From positions 181,428,106-181,492,105 of the forward strand of contig NC_089492.1 of the NCBI RefSeq assembly GCF_036850765.1: a DNA stretch of 64,000 nt. The letters run 5' to 3'. The notes under the pieces are model-generated. The model saw only the letters and a program-made list of their open reading frames with translations, ran no database searches and was not told where the DNA came from. Of the stretch, positions 21,372-33,684 are shown in pieces. The first letter of the stretch is position 1. Each line of letters opens with the position of its first letter. Origin of the DNA: Saccopteryx bilineata (lineage: Eukaryota > Chordata > Mammalia > Chiroptera > Emballonuridae). A program made the position numbers and the translations under genes.

Positions 21372-22094
21372 GCGTTGGTGGTCTTGGGTTTTGCCCCGCC
21401 TCTGTGTGTGACGTTATGCTCGGTCCTGAGGGCACTGGCGAGCACCTTTGCTCAGCTGCGGGTCTCCGCCTGTTTCCGGGCTTTCACCCAGCCCTTGCAG
21501 GAGGAGCCCACTCAAGGAACGGCTGCTAGCCTTGGCTCTACCCTTTTTTTTTTTTAGTTTTCAATCTCTTTGTCATAGTTCTTACTGAGTTCATTCATTC
21601 TCCTGAATTCACTGAGCATCTTTATAACAATCATTTTGAACTCCTCATTTGGTAGATTGTTTATCTTTGTTTTTTTTCATTCTTTTTCTGGGATTTTATT
21701 CTGTTTTTCTCATTTAGAAATATTTCTTTGTCTCCTCATTTTGTCTACCTCTCTGTGTTTATTTCTATGTATTAGGTAGATCAGCTATGTCTTGCTGTCT
21801 TCCGTGAGTGGCCTTATGTAGAAGGTGTCCTGAGGGGCTCAGTATCACAATTCCTCTTGGTCACTACAGCTAGGTGCTCTATAAGTGTCCCTATTGTAGT
21901 TGGGCAATGATTGCTCCAGGCACACTAAAAGGCAGAGTTGACTTTAAGTCAACCAACTTCAAAGACCATACACAATTGTGGCAGACTTTCAGGGGCCAGT
22001 TCCTAAAGTAGGAGCCACTTTTGTGTGGCTCTGGCACTCTGAGATTGCCTGCTGGATATATTGGTACAAGAACCATGGAGGGGCTTTCTATTTT

Positions 22095-22096
22095 TT

Positions 22097-22174
<78 letters not shown>

Positions 22175-22641
22175 GAGAGAGAGAGAGAAGGGCAGATAGG
22201 AAGGGAGAAAGATGAGAAGCATCAATTCATAGTTGTAGCATCTTAGTTGTTCATTGATTGCTTTCTCATATGTGCCTTGATGGAAGTGTGGGACAGCTCC
22301 AGCTAAGCCAGTGACCCTTTGCTCAAGGCAGTGACCTTGAGCTCAAGCCAGGGACCTTGGGCTTCAAGCCATGGGCTCAAGCCAGCAACCATGGGGTCAT
22401 GTCTATGATTCCATGCTCAAGCCAGTGACCCTGTGCTCAAGCTGGTGAGCCTGTGCTAAAGCCAGTGAACTTTGGGCTCAAGCCAGCAACCATGGGGTCA
22501 TGTCTATTATCCCACACTTAAGCCGGTGGTCCTGTGCTCAAATTGGTGAGCCAGTGGTCAAGCCAGTAACCTCAGGGTTTAAAACCTGGGTCTTCAGTGT
22601 CCCAGGCCAATACTCTATCCATTGTACCACTCCCTGGTCAG
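22095..22641 (-). mobile_element. SINE-C, enlarged by internal duplication
   Basis: The minus strand starts tctgaccagggagtgg. The ctcaagccag section contains two copies of a block around agcaaccatggggtcatgtct (22384 and 22485, spaced 101 bp), making this SINE about 130 bp longer than its relatives. The 3' end runs into (GA)n and (GT)n arrays. Confidence 0.87.
22099..22190. repeat. Compound (GT)n(GA)n microsatellite
   Basis: About 40 bases of GT followed by about 50 of GA, at the tail of the SINE-C. Confidence 0.96.
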
Positions 22642-23016
22642 ACTGAGGGTTTTTTTTTTGAGGGTGGGCAGGACCTTGGGAAAATGCTGAGTTGGGGCCT
22701 GAAGTATTGACTAAGTTAATGGAGACTGTCACATTTATGTCCAGCCTGCTGGATAGAAAAAAAATTAAAGAAACAAAGAAATAATGATGCCCATCAGCGC
22801 TTCTGTCCCCAGAAACATTTCCTGCTGATAGCTGCCCCTCTGGCACTCCCCCTAAAGTTAGGGTAATTCCTTTACATATGACCAGGTACTTTTAAAACTG
22901 CCTACTTTGCACTGGAAGTCAGAGAGAGTGAGTTTGTGCACTGGCCCTTTGAGAGCAGGGTGTCTGTTTCCTACAGCCAGTAACCACTCTTGTATATGTA
23001 AACCTAGTTGGTTTTC

Positions 23017-23203
23017 CTTTTAACAAAAAATTATTTATTAATTGATTTTTTTAGTGAGAGAGGCAGGTAGAGGGAAAGAGAGAGAAAGAGAGGGGGGAAG
23101 AGAGAGGGGGTGGAACATCAATCTGTTCCTGTATGTGCCTTGACCGGGGATCCTCTGTGCTTTGGGATGACGCTCTTCACCAACTGATCTATCCGGCCAG
23201 GGC
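23017..23203 (-). mobile_element. Older SINE, SINE-D-like, with target duplication
   Basis: The minus strand begins gccctggccggatagatc and has a GA-rich body (23054-23112). The 15-bp duplication acctagttggttttc (23002-23016) recurs with one change at 23204-23218. Confidence 0.88.
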
Positions 23204-23427
23204 ACCTAGCTGGTTTTCAAGGCCAAATGTTATATGAGTTCCTCTTCCCAGTGCTGATCTCTCAAGCTGGGGAGCCTGATCTGGGACTAAGACCCCTTGC
23301 TCCTCATAGGGAACCTCCTCAGCTGTAATATCCCTCCTGCTTGTGCATGATCATACTGGGGTTGATATCCCTTCTGCTTGTGCATTATCATACTGGGGTT
23401 AAGATGAGTCTTTGTCTCTCCTACCAT

Positions 23428-23429
<2 letters not shown>

Positions 23430-23471
<42 letters not shown>

Positions 23472-23780
23472 AGGCAGAGATAGACAGGGACAGACAGACA
23501 GGAACGGAGAGAGATGAGAAGCATCAATCATCAGTTTCTCGTTATGCGTTGCGACTTCTTAGTTGTTCACTGATTGCTTTCTCACATGTGCCTTGACCGC
23601 GGGCCTTCAGCAGACCGAGTAACCCCCTGCTGGAGCCAGCGACCTTGGGTCTAAGCTGGTGAACTCTTTGCTTAAGCCAGATGAGCCCGTGCTCAAGCTG
23701 GCGACCTCGGGGTCTCGAACCTGGGTCCTTCCGCATCCCAGTCCGACGCTCTATCCACTGCGCCACCACCTGGTCAGGCC
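23430..23780 (-). mobile_element. SINE-C with (ATTT)n tail
   Basis: The minus strand starts gcctgaccaggtggtgg. The tail is (ATTT)n on the plus strand at 23428-23466. The perfect 12-bp duplication ctcctaccattt is at 23418-23429 and 23781-23792. Confidence 0.95.
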
Positions 23781-23889
23781 CTCCTACCATTTTAATGTTG
23801 CTTTTTCTTTGTGTCCTCAGTTGCACAGAATCCATTCAGCTAGTATTTAGGTCGTTCTCAGCAATAGTTCCATAAGTTGTAGTTGTGTG

Positions 23890-24135
23890 GTATCTGTGGC
23901 AGAATACCCCACCAGGATTACCTTCTTTTTCTTTCCTGAATGATATCTTGTTATATTGATATAACACATTTTGCTTATCTATTCATCCATCAATAGAGAC
24001 TTGAGTTGCTTCTATCTCTTGGCTATTGTGAATAATGCTGCTATCAACATGGATGTACAAATACCTCTTCCAGACCTTACTTTCTATTCTTTTGGGTATA
24101 TGCCCAGAACTGGGAATGCTGGATATGGCAGACAT
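23890..24135 (-). mobile_element. Old L1 3'-UTR/ORF2 fragment
   Basis: cttggctattgtgaataatgctgc, cttttgggtatatgccc and aactgggaatgctgg follow the antisense L1 terminal region, as at 60450-60610. Confidence 0.75.
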
Positions 24136-24139
24136 TTTT

Positions 24140-24250
24140 AGCCTCACTTTATGAGTGAGAAAAGTGAAGCCCAGAGAACTTCTGCAACTTGTCCATGGCA
24201 ATAGGCTACAGAGCAAGGTTGGACCTTAAACTCTAGCCTAACCCATTCAG
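24140..24250 (+). mobile_element. MIR fragment
   Basis: tgagtgagaaaagtgaagcccagagaact and acttgtccatggcaataggcta follow the MIR core in order. Confidence 0.65.
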
Positions 24251-25371
24251 AGGATCAGCCTTATCTGCATCACTGAAATACACTCAGGTTTAACTTGGAA
24301 AATTGGGGGATTACATTTATGCATACTTTTAGCAACAGCTGATTTTGTGGTTTGCATAATTGGAATGGGAAAATGCTTAGAGGTCTGCTTTGTTTGCCGC
24401 TCAAGTTGCACAACTGGTTGACACCATAAATTAGCTGAATTTTTTCTGAACAGAGGTTCCACATTGTTCTGCGTTTGCTACAGTTCTGTGTTAATTAATG
24501 CACACAGAAGTCCAGGGTGGAATGTTTTAGAGTGAGCTGACCCATTTACAGTTTCTTAACCTTGGGCATGTCAATAATCAAAAGCAATTTTAACCTGAGC
24601 TGTTTAACATTGAAGTTGTAATTTATGCCAATTATCACTTTGCCAAGTCGTTTTAAATTCATTTTAAGATCTTAAATGGAATCTGGCAAGTCTGATTTTG
24701 TAGTGGTTCTGAAATTAGATGTATGGAGAGAAAAGAAATGATGTCTTTGTTTCCTTTCTAACCCTATTGCCCTTTATTCTTCATCTGTTGACATTTGAGA
24801 TTTGTGTGATATGGATGGGGCAGCACTATACATGTGGGAAAGAAAAAGAAATAATAAGAGGAAAAAGAGGGAACAAGGGCAGGGAAAGTGAAGAAGGTCT
24901 GTGGAATGATCTTGTATCATCAAGAAGAAAGTCCAGATGCGGAGAACTTGGATGGCTAGTCCTGCCATGTGGTGGACAAATGTTGGAATGCCTCTGGAAC
25001 TCTTGAAGGTCCCTTCATGCCCATTTCAGGACTCTCTGGTCATTCATATACCTGTCTTTACCTGTTCAAAAGTTATTTTGGGGCCTGGACAGGAAATGTT
25101 GGGCACATTCAAGTTGGGCTGCATGAGGAGAAGTTATAAAGTAATTGCAGGAAAGGGTATAAGGGAACCATCAGAGAGAGTGCAGATGCCAGGGTAGGTA
25201 CCTGTAGGTGACCGTTATAATCAATAGGGTCAGAGAAAAGTAAGAAAGTGGTTACTAGAAACAGTAGAGAGACAGCTCTAGGGAGAGGGCTGCCTGATCG
25301 GAGTGGTGAACTTCAGTTAAGGGGCTCCGCCAGCTTGCAGTGACCCACAGAATGGAGACCCCAACTGTAAA
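24251..25371. other. Unassigned low-copy sequence
   Basis: No repeat or gene is recognised. 24470-24720 is AT-rich with little sign of simple-repeat decay and could be conserved noncoding DNA, which only an alignment could show. Confidence 0.45.
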
Positions 25372-25735
25372 GGGCTGACTCGTGTTCCTTTCAAATTCAT
25401 ATGTTGAAGCCCTATCTCTCAGTGTGATTGTATTTGGAAATAGAGTTTAAAAGGAGGTAATTGAGGCTAAATGAGGACACAATGGTGGGGCCCTGATTTG
25501 ATAAGATTAGTATCCCTATAAGAAGAGACACCAGAGAGTTGGGTCTTTATCTCTCTGCCAGATGAGAACATAGCAAAAAGGTATCCTTCTGCAAACCAAG
25601 AAAAGAGCCCTCACCAGGAACTAAATTAGCTGGCATCTTGATCTTGGCCTTCTAGTCTATAGAACTGTGAAAAATAAGTTGCTATTGTTTGAACCACCCA
25701 ATCTGGGTGCACTATCAGGTGAATCATATGCACAT
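25372..25735 (+). mobile_element. MLT1-type MaLR LTR
   Basis: aaattcatatgttgaagccc, cagtgtgattgtatttgg, gaggtaattgaggctaaatg, ggggccctgatttg, agaagagacacc and ggcatcttgatcttgg appear in canonical order. Confidence 0.88.
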
Positions 25736-26889
25736 GCATTTAATCTGTCCCCCTTTTCGAAAGCCTCATTCAACAACTTCTTTTTATTATCTCACTGGCT
25801 ACTGCTAATTGCAAGTAATTTGGTAAATTAGTTCTTTAGTTGGGTACATTAACATTTCAAATAAAATAAGGGCTCTTTTCTAAGGAAGAATGAGAAAGTG
25901 AATCTTGGAAGGCAACTTTCAGATTCTGCCATAGGAAATGGAGACAGACACACCTTTTTGAAGTTGAGATGATAAATCCACATAAAAATATTTTTCAAAA
26001 TGGTTGGTACCCGGGCAGCACTCATTTTACACACTATCTAATTATAAAGCAACAAGAGTTTTATAAAAGTAGTCAAGTCAAATAGAACATCCACAAGATT
26101 TTGCTTTTCAAAAGTAGTCGTCTTGAAAGGCAACATATTATTTCCATTAATTTTACATTACTACTGTCAGAAATACATTCAGAGCCATTTACTACTTATA
26201 TATGAACATAAGTAGTATGTTGGTTATATCTCACCACTGTCAACTTGATCATCTATTGTATTCAGTAGCATTAACTTTGAATAGCACTCAAAGGATGATG
26301 ATTGTTGGCTGGTAAGAATATGTTTAAAATATTCAAAAGGCTCTATAGGGAATTCTTGTTCAGTTATCTCTTATATCTAGAAGCCATACTTTCATACTTT
26401 CCACACAAATGAGAGATAGTTATGTGAACATACCTGAGAAAAGTATGTGTAAAACATTTGTACTCAATATGAAGCTTAGTACAGTTTAAAGTACATAATA
26501 TGCTTTGTATTAACCTTTAGTAAGGTGTTCATGGTAATTTATGCTTATAGGTAAAATTAGGTAGTGTTCCTCTAGAATTCTATAGATATTCTCATTGTTT
26601 AGGTCACTGAAAGTTTGTTTAAGAAAAACAGAGATTCTTTTAAACCTATGAATAAGATTGGTAAATATTTCTGTACGACTAAATGTGATCATACAAGATT
26701 CATTTACAAAGAAAGATGCACTTACATACTAAATTATGCAATAATTTTTTAAAAGTCGGCTTATTTTATACAACCCATTTCAGACTAAAAACTTGCCATG
26801 ATGTGACTTCTGGTCACTTATTGGTCAACTTGAGGGGATATGTTACATTACAAAGTTTACCTGTTATATTATCTACACTAAGTGTGAGA
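25736..26889. other. Unassigned AT-rich sequence
   Basis: About 1.1 kb without identifiable repeat or gene. Confidence 0.45.
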
Positions 26890-27045
26890 TAGAGATGTAA
26901 CCTCAGATATCACCTGCTCCAATTTTTAATTTTATAGATGAGGAAACTGAGACCCAGAACTTGCCCAAGATCTCATAGCATATGGTACAGCAGGCACCAG
27001 AACACAGCTTATCTGGGTCATCCTTTCAGGCCTCTCTCACCACAC
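26890..27045 (+). mobile_element. MIR
   Basis: ttttatagatgaggaaactgag, cagaacttgcccaagatct and the flanking order match MIR. Confidence 0.8.
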
Positions 27046-27099
27046 CAGATTTTTTCTAAATCACAATAGGGTTGACATGGCCGTATTTCTCCACAGTGG

Positions 27100-27570
27100 G
27101 GCATGGAAGATGAAACACTAAATCCAAGTATTATAGATCTTAGCCTTTTAAGTGAGTGTAGTATGACAATGACCACTATTTCTCTGTCAATATCCATTCT
27201 TCTCTTCCTTCTACAACTTCCAAGTTTTTTCTGGGAATTTGGCTACCCAACCAGACTATATTGTCTGGCCCCCCTTGCAGGTTGGTATGGCCAATGCAGT
27301 ACAAGTCAAAGTGAATGGATACAACTTCTGCATCATGTCCTTCTCTCTATCCCCCTTCTGCTTTTTGGGATGATAAGACTGAAGCAAACACCTTGGATTC
27401 AAAAGCTGGACGCCACATATTGAGGATAGCAGAGTTCCCTCCCGACTTTGGATGGTCTGCCTCTGGATTATCATATATGACAAAAATAAAATTTTTTGTT
27501 AAAACATCTGTATTTTAGGGTCCTCTTATTTCAGGAACTGTGATTAAACCTTGACTAATATACTTAATAT
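27100..27570 (+). mobile_element. Ancient LTR-like sequence
   Basis: ctggcccccttgcaggttggtatggcc, tgaatgg, and a tail with aataaaat then ttgactaata resemble mammal-wide ERVL/MaLR-type LTRs. Aligned by memory only. Confidence 0.4.
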
Positions 27571-27714
27571 CAATCAAACAGTCCTGTATAATGTCATGAA
27601 GCAGACTTTCCCCTTTTAAAGGCAAAGTTGAATTCATCAAGGTCACTTTTGCTTGTGCTCATACTTTAAACTTACACACTTGTTTCACATCAGCTTAAGG
27701 ACATTCATGCTACA

Positions 27715-27930
27715 AGGCAAAATGGCTCGCTAGAAAGAACATTGACCTGGGGAGTTTGGTCGAGGTTTTCAACATTAGCTTGCTACTAACTTCCAGAGTG
27801 TATCCATGGCTGTCTGCTTCCTAAATTAGAGGATGAAGATTATTTTGTTCACTTATCTCCCAGGATATTATGATTAATACTTCATAAAAATGGTTGTAAA
27901 GCATCTGGCAAATGCAGGCCTTTTGTCTAT
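27715..27930 (-). mobile_element. MIR-type fragment
   Basis: ctagaaagaacattgacctgg, attagcttgctactaact, cttcctaaattagaggatgaagat and taaagcatctggc follow antisense MIR order. Confidence 0.6.
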
Positions 27931-29079
27931 AATACTGAACTGATGCAGTAGCTTTCTTGGTACCTTGGACTGCTAATGATTTATAGATAGGCCTTCTTAC
28001 TAAAGGAGGCTAGACTGTAGCATGACATGCCTAAGCTGATGAACTACCTCTGTCTTAATCTTTAGAATTTAGTGGAAGTATTATCTGTTCCCTTACCCCT
28101 GTGCTTTACAGCTCCATGGTGAATAAGGTATCTGAGTGGTGAAGGGGGGATCTGGAGGTCCCTGGTTGAAATTCTAGTCTTTTTTCAGGAGTGATATTTG
28201 TATCCATGTTCCATGTTCTGGTGATTGTTTGAGCCTACAAATGTTAAAAAAAAGAAGACTTATTTCTGAAATCTTGTTTATGCAGCCAACATCTTGTTTG
28301 TAAAACAAACAAAAAACCAAAACCAAAAAACCACAATGCCAAGTTAAAATCATGCTTTAGATATTTAAAAAAACCAAAAACCTAATGGCCAGGATAGGCC
28401 AGGATAATTCCCATGTTATGTCCCTGTCACATACATGTAATATAGCTTGTGATGATGACTGATTGAACACCCCAGTGTTTTTCCTTGAGGACCCAAGTGG
28501 ATGACTTGCTTAAGTAGATGATTCCTGACTCTTTTATTTTAGCACTTCCAGAAGTTTGCCAGAAAGTGCTCGCTTGTGCCAGGCAGCCCTTACCATTTCC
28601 CTTTGGGCAGCCTGGCTCTTTAGTTAAGTTATAATTTATCATAAATCCTTCTTTTATCTTAAGCATTGCTATAAGTAATAGATTTGGAAGACTTTCAAGA
28701 TCAGGCCCCCTTTTCTAAGGAGCATAAATCTGTTAGGATGTAGGAACAGTATGTGAAAACACAGTCCAAGCACATTTTTCAAGTAAAGTATAAAGATAGG
28801 TGTCAGGATAATGAGAGAACATCACTGTCACCATCATGGTCCTGTCTGAATATGGTAGGTTGGTATCAGAACCCACTTACCAAGTTGGAATTCAAATGGA
28901 ATAGGTTAGGATGACATTGCAAGTTAGTTACTTTTTAATGTGGTATACTGTGACCATCATTGCATCACCAGTTCTAGATGTTCTTGGAAATAGAGAAGGG
29001 AAGAGGGTGCGGGGAGGATGGAGTAAGGAAGGAAGGTTCATGATATGGGGTAGGAAGATGAGGAAGAACTTAAGGTCTG
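27931..29079. other. Unassigned sequence
   Basis: No gene recognised. Contains an A/C-rich patch (28300-28382, aaaccaaaa motifs) and otherwise low-copy sequence. Confidence 0.45.
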
Positions 29080-29320
29080 GAATTCATACCTGCTGCATGC
29101 TATGCATGCTGTATCATTTAATTTTCATGAATATAATGTCATTTAATTTTCTAGACAGCCCTATGTGGTAGGTGATATCTCAAACATACAGATGGGGAAG
29201 TTTGGATTCAGAGAGGCTAACTATCACTCAGTTAAAAGGTGTTGGAGAGAAAAGTCTGAATGTACATTTACCTGACTTCAAAGTTCTTACTCCTGCCGTG
29301 ATACCATATTGTTTTTCTGG
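29080..29320 (+). mobile_element. MIR
   Basis: gctgtatcatttaattttcatg, cagccctatgtggtaggt, acagatggggaagtttgg and ttcagagaggctaact follow MIR order. Confidence 0.75.
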
Positions 29321-29734
29321 TGAATGGAAAATGTGCCAGAGGAAGGAAAAAAAATATCCAGATAGAAAAGCCTGTTATCCTGGCCAGAGTAAACAGATGC
29401 CAACAAAAGACTATACCTTGGAACACATTTACCATAGACAGGAAAAGAAGAGAGAATGATGAGCTATCTTGCAACATCCCTGGAGGAAACCAGATGTAAG
29501 AATAAAATAGCACGACAGGAATGCTTGAGTTAGAGAAAGAAGTCAAATATGCAGAGAGTGTGATGTCAGCTTGAAAAATGCAGAAGAGCCTTAGCTGAAT
29601 GCTTAGATCTGCAAAGTAACAAGATTTACTCTTATTTGAAAAACCACTAATGCTTTAGTGCAATGAGACCCCTGGCAACCCTGTGAGAGGGTGAATGTAT
29701 TTTGCATTTGGGATGGATATGAATCTTTGGGGAC

Positions 29735-30382
29735 TGAAGGACAGAATCCTAAGAGGTCCTCAAAAATTCTGGCCTCAGTGTATACACACCTCCTCCTAGT
29801 TATTCATTCAGACACTAATTTAGGTACTCCCGTAAAGGGATTTTGCAGATATAATTAACATCCCAAATTAGTTGAACTTAAAATAGGGAGATTTTCAGTT
29901 GCAGGGTTGTGGGGGCTGACCAAATTGCACAAGCCCTTTCAAAACGGTGTTTTCTCTGGCTGATTGTAGAAGAGGAAGGAAGTCAGAGATACTCACACTG
30001 GCTCACTTGGAAGGAGCAAATATCTGTGTCATGACTGCCTGTGGAGGCCACATGGCAAGGAACTCTGGACAGCTTCCAGCACCCAACAGTGGTCCCTGGC
30101 TGACAGCTAGGAGGAAAATGGGGGCCTTAGTTCTACACTCAGAAAAAAATGAACGCTGTCAACACCTCGTGAGCTTGGAAGAGGCCGCAGGCCCCAGATG
30201 AGAATGCAGCCACAGTTGACACCTTGCCTTGAGCCCAGTGAGACCCTGAGAAGAGAACTTAGCTACTCTGTGCCCAGACTTCTGGCGTGAAGAAACTATG
30301 AAGTAATAAGCAGCTATTGTTTGTTTTAAGCCACTAAGTATGTAGTGACTTGTTTCACAGCAATAGAAAACTAATATACATG
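29735..30382 (+). mobile_element. MaLR-type LTR
   Basis: The tail ttgttttaagccactaagta and gcaatagaaaactaatata is diagnostic of MLT1-type LTRs. Upstream ggaaggagcaaatat, ggccacatggcaagg and ccagcaccca fit. The left limit is approximate. Confidence 0.75.
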
Positions 30383-30385
30383 TAA

Positions 30386-30708
30386 AATTGATCCTTGAAC
30401 AATGAGGGAGGTGGTATTAGGGGTCCTGATCCCCATGCTGTTGAAAATCCACTATGACTTTTGATTCTACAGTCAGACCTCCACATCTGTAGATTCAACC
30501 AACTGCAGATTCACCATTGTGGATTTGTGGCTGGGAATCTGGTTGACAGTCTGTGGTTGGAAAAGCAAAAATACTGTTTGCAATCTGAGTTTGGTTGAAT
30601 TTGCCGATGTACAACCTACAGATGTGAAGGGTACTGTATTTATTGGAAAAAAACTCCGTATAAGTGGACCTGCACGCTTCAAACTCGTATTGTTTGAGGG
30701 TGAACTGC
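30386..30708. mobile_element. Tigger-like DNA transposon remnant
   Basis: Terminal repeats attgatccttgaacaatg and (complement of the right end) cagttcaccctcaaacaata, with inner ccacatctgtagattcaacc and gtacctgcacgcttc-like motifs, resemble short TcMar-Tigger elements. It abuts the MaLR LTR. No transposase. Confidence 0.7.
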
Positions 30709-30734
30709 ATTCCCTTTTGCTAATTTCCTTGACA

Positions 30735-30880
30735 AACCTATGAAGAAGGCACAGCAAATACTTTTATCTCTATTTAATATTGAGGATATTGATGCATAAA
30801 TAGATTAAATAACTGGCTCAGGTTTATTTAATTCATTAATCATAGAGCCAGAAGAAGATTGGTTCTTTTGACCCTTATAG
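30735..30880 (+). mobile_element. MIR fragment
   Basis: ctatttaatattgaggatattgatgc and actggctcagg, catagagccagaaga are a worn MIR core. Confidence 0.5.
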
Positions 30881-31199
30881 TAATACACTGTTTGGCTCTA
30901 CCATATCACTGCACATTATGATATGTTCATATGTGTTCTCATTACCAGGGCAATGCATTTTGTCATGTTTTGGTTCAATGAAAGAGGTGGTAATAAGGGT
31001 AGTAAGAATGTTGCAGGGGAAGAAATCAGGAGAGGGGAAGTTGATGGGGGGTGGCTCCATCAACCTCTTCATGTGATTCTCATATACCAGCAGCAAGAGA
31101 GCCTGCTCCAACCTCTTAGCCACAGCCTTGGATCTGATCTACAGAATTTTCTGTTATATGGTTCTATAGTCTTCATCTTCTTTTTCTAATGAAAAACTT

Positions 31200-31525
31200 A
31201 TGGTATTACATTTGAATGTGTGTGCATCTGGATGTGTCTCAAATCCCCCAGTGGTTTCCTGGGAAACCCTTTAATATCTGTGGCTGCTTCAGACAGGATG
31301 AGAGGAAGAGGAGGGCTCATGTGCTTTGGCAGAGATGGCTAGTTTCCCTTCTTATCCATTTCCATTTCTACTATGTAATACAAGTCTTTAGCTATGTTCC
31401 TGGCTGCCCTGAATAAAGACGATAATGTATTTCCAGAAAGAAAAAAATATCTATCTGCTTAAGCCATTCTTATTTTGGATCTTTGTTACATCAGCCATAC
31501 CTAAGTCCTAACTAATGCATATGCT
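31200..31525 (+). mobile_element. Ancient LTR-like sequence
   Basis: The terminal order aataaagacgataat, gcttaagccattcttattttgg, tcctaactaatgc is that of ancient ERVL-type LTR ends. The 5' limit is uncertain. Confidence 0.45.
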
Positions 31526-31849
31526 TACCAAAGCATCTGGGAACAGTATGTGCATTATTCAAATGTGACAGTGTGTATAAGAGCTATACAAGGGGGAGCT
31601 TTACCATCTATTCGTGATTTGGATGAGAACTTGCCGCTTTGCTCTTTCCAGTTTTTCTGACTTACTCCTCCTTTTTAAATACCCAGCTCCAGCGTTACCA
31701 CCTCTGGTCCCTGTGGTTCATCAGCATCCTCTTGAGTGGGGTCTCAGACCCCTGGTGCATGCTCCACAGTGGCACGCATGCAGCACCCTGTATTGAGATT
31801 TTTCCCAACTTGGCCTTTACCTCATTGGATGGAAATGGCCCGACTCCTG

Positions 31850-31975
31850 GGTTCCCTCCTCACAGGGTTGTGAACTCCCTCAGGGCAGGGCTGTCTCTGT
31901 CCTGGTGGAGAGAGCCTGTTACATCTTAGGTCTACAATACATACAATATTTGTTAAATGAGCATCCCTAGGAATA
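31850..31975 (+). mobile_element. L2 3' end
   Basis: gttgtgaactccctcagggcagg and aatatttgttaaatgagc are the conserved tail motifs of LINE-2. Confidence 0.75.
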
Positions 31976-32887
31976 AAAGGAGGAATGGAAGAATGCATAA
32001 AACCCATTGTGAACTGGAGCATTTACAACGAGGGTCTCCTTGTTAGAGCTGAAACTCACTTCTCTGTATGTTTGATGTTAGCTCATGTGGGACTTTGCAA
32101 TACGGATGTTTGATATAAAATGCAGTTTTATTTGGGAGGGACATAGTACACATTTATAGTTAAATGCCCTTTATTCTTTGTACAGTCAGAGCTTTTAAGT
32201 CAAGTCATAGTCATAACTTTCCGTCCCATTTTCCTTCTCTGTTTCCTTCTACCCTCAGGAAATCCCCCTATCTCTAACCCTTTATTTTCAAGAAACAATC
32301 ATATAGTAAATCCCATCCCACTGAGTCAAATTTAGGTCATCTTTTATTTGGTCAAAATATAGTCTTACTGGCAAGTGGTATCACTATTATTCAGGAACAC
32401 ACATATTGTTTTACTTACAGCTGTGTAGCATTTTATGTTCTCATATAAATGTTATGCCTGGATTATAGCTGAGACAAACTGGACTCCATTTATTTGAAAA
32501 AATAATGGGAAATCAGGCTCTTTCTATCCACCTTTCTGACAGTTTCCCATTTCTCAGAGGCGCCCTTGAGCAGGGCTGTGAGGTGCTGCTTCACAAACAG
32601 GCTCTGCACAGATTCTGTGGGATGGCTCTCCTGTCGCTCAGCAGGAAGCCCTTAGGCAGGGGTCACAGATGGGAGGGAGGGGGAAGCTGCTTTACTGAGC
32701 TACTTGTAGGGAGGGTGGTGGACAAAACTATCAGGCTTGGGGTTAAGATCTTGGAAGGGAGCTAGAAAAATATAACACTTTCTTTGGGAAAGGTGTTTAG
32801 AAGAGATGAAAGAATTTAGGCCTGGTTGTAGATTAGTACATCTTCATCATTATTATCTTGTAATCAAAGAAGGACTGCTCTGTTTAG

Positions 32888-32889
<2 letters not shown>
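31976..32889. other. Unassigned sequence
   Basis: No repeat or gene is recognised. 32505-32700 is more GC-rich than its surroundings but has no splice-flanked frame that I can support. Confidence 0.45.

Positions 32890-32928
<39 letters not shown>
32890..32928. repeat. (GT)n microsatellite
   Basis: About 19 uninterrupted GT units. Confidence 0.97.
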
Positions 32929-32929
<1 letters not shown>

Positions 32930-33684
32930 TTACCTTGCCTAAGCTCCCCATCATTAGCAAATGGTGAAGACAGAATAGAAGTCTGGCCCCAAACCCCTAA
33001 AATCTGTCTGCTGTACTTCACAGCGCCTCTAAACATATGACTGCCTATTTCACTTCTATATTTATGGTCTATTACCTTGTACTTATATGTGCATATACAT
33101 ATGTATGTACACACATTGCTATTTTTATGGAGATTTGTGCAGGAATATTGTTCTGGAACTTCTTTTGCAGTATTACACAAACTGGAATGGCATTCTGGAA
33201 CCTTATTTTTAACAGAACTCAGCTGCCTGTATAATGAAACACATGCTACATACAGATGAAATAGAATGTTCAAATCAAATATATAAATATGCTCATTTAT
33301 GCACAGTTTCTCCTCTCCTTCTGAAGTAGCAGGAGCCACATTTTTGTCAGATGCCTTCCTTAAGTGGGTGAGCTTTCTCTGAGGTCTGAATTAAGCCAGC
33401 AGGTCCCACAGTCAAGCCCAGTGGGGAACTACCAGGGTGGGGTTAGTGGGGGGAGACAGGCGAGAAGCAGATTGAGGATTTATAGGATGATGACACCACA
33501 TGGTGAAATGGTAACTTGACCACACCATTCCTTCCAACTCCCCTTGCTGGGGCATGGGGGATGGAAACTCTTAACTGAGCCTTGCCTCACTCACAGTGTC
33601 TGCACTGACACAAAAGAAAATAGGGACAGAGAGCATAATTCAAGGTATCATAGTGAGGGGATGAGAGTACATGCTGGTGTTTGT
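32929..33684. other. Unassigned sequence
   Basis: No repeat or gene is recognised. Confidence 0.45.

Larger units (their letters stand above)
16446..21547 (-). mobile_element. L1-A: 5'-truncated LINE-1
   Basis: It holds about 170 bp of 5'-UTR, ORF1, ORF2 and a short 3'-UTR (ggggaggggcacaaagagc on the minus strand) directly followed by A-rich sequence. The T-rich flanks tttttttttagtttt near 16430 and 21548 are the probable target duplication. It lacks the distal 3'-UTR seen in L1-C (37430-37560). The 5' cut falls in the ggctctacc region of the L1-B 5'-UTR. Confidence 0.92.
16230..22860 (-). mobile_element. Older L1 5' region/ORF1, split by L1-A
   Basis: 16230-16440 and 21562-22860 (less the SINE at 22095) resemble divergent L1 ORF1/5'-UTR on the minus strand: tcagattgctgattcattc and gtattcttttcattttaattattg on the left, and acaatcattttgaactcctcatttgg on the right. 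No frame survives. Limits are approximate. Confidence 0.55.

Noticed and set aside
27103..27423. 106-codon frame with a hydrophobic N-terminus
   Set aside because: Lies in an ancient LTR-like repeat. Composition and position give no support for a gene.
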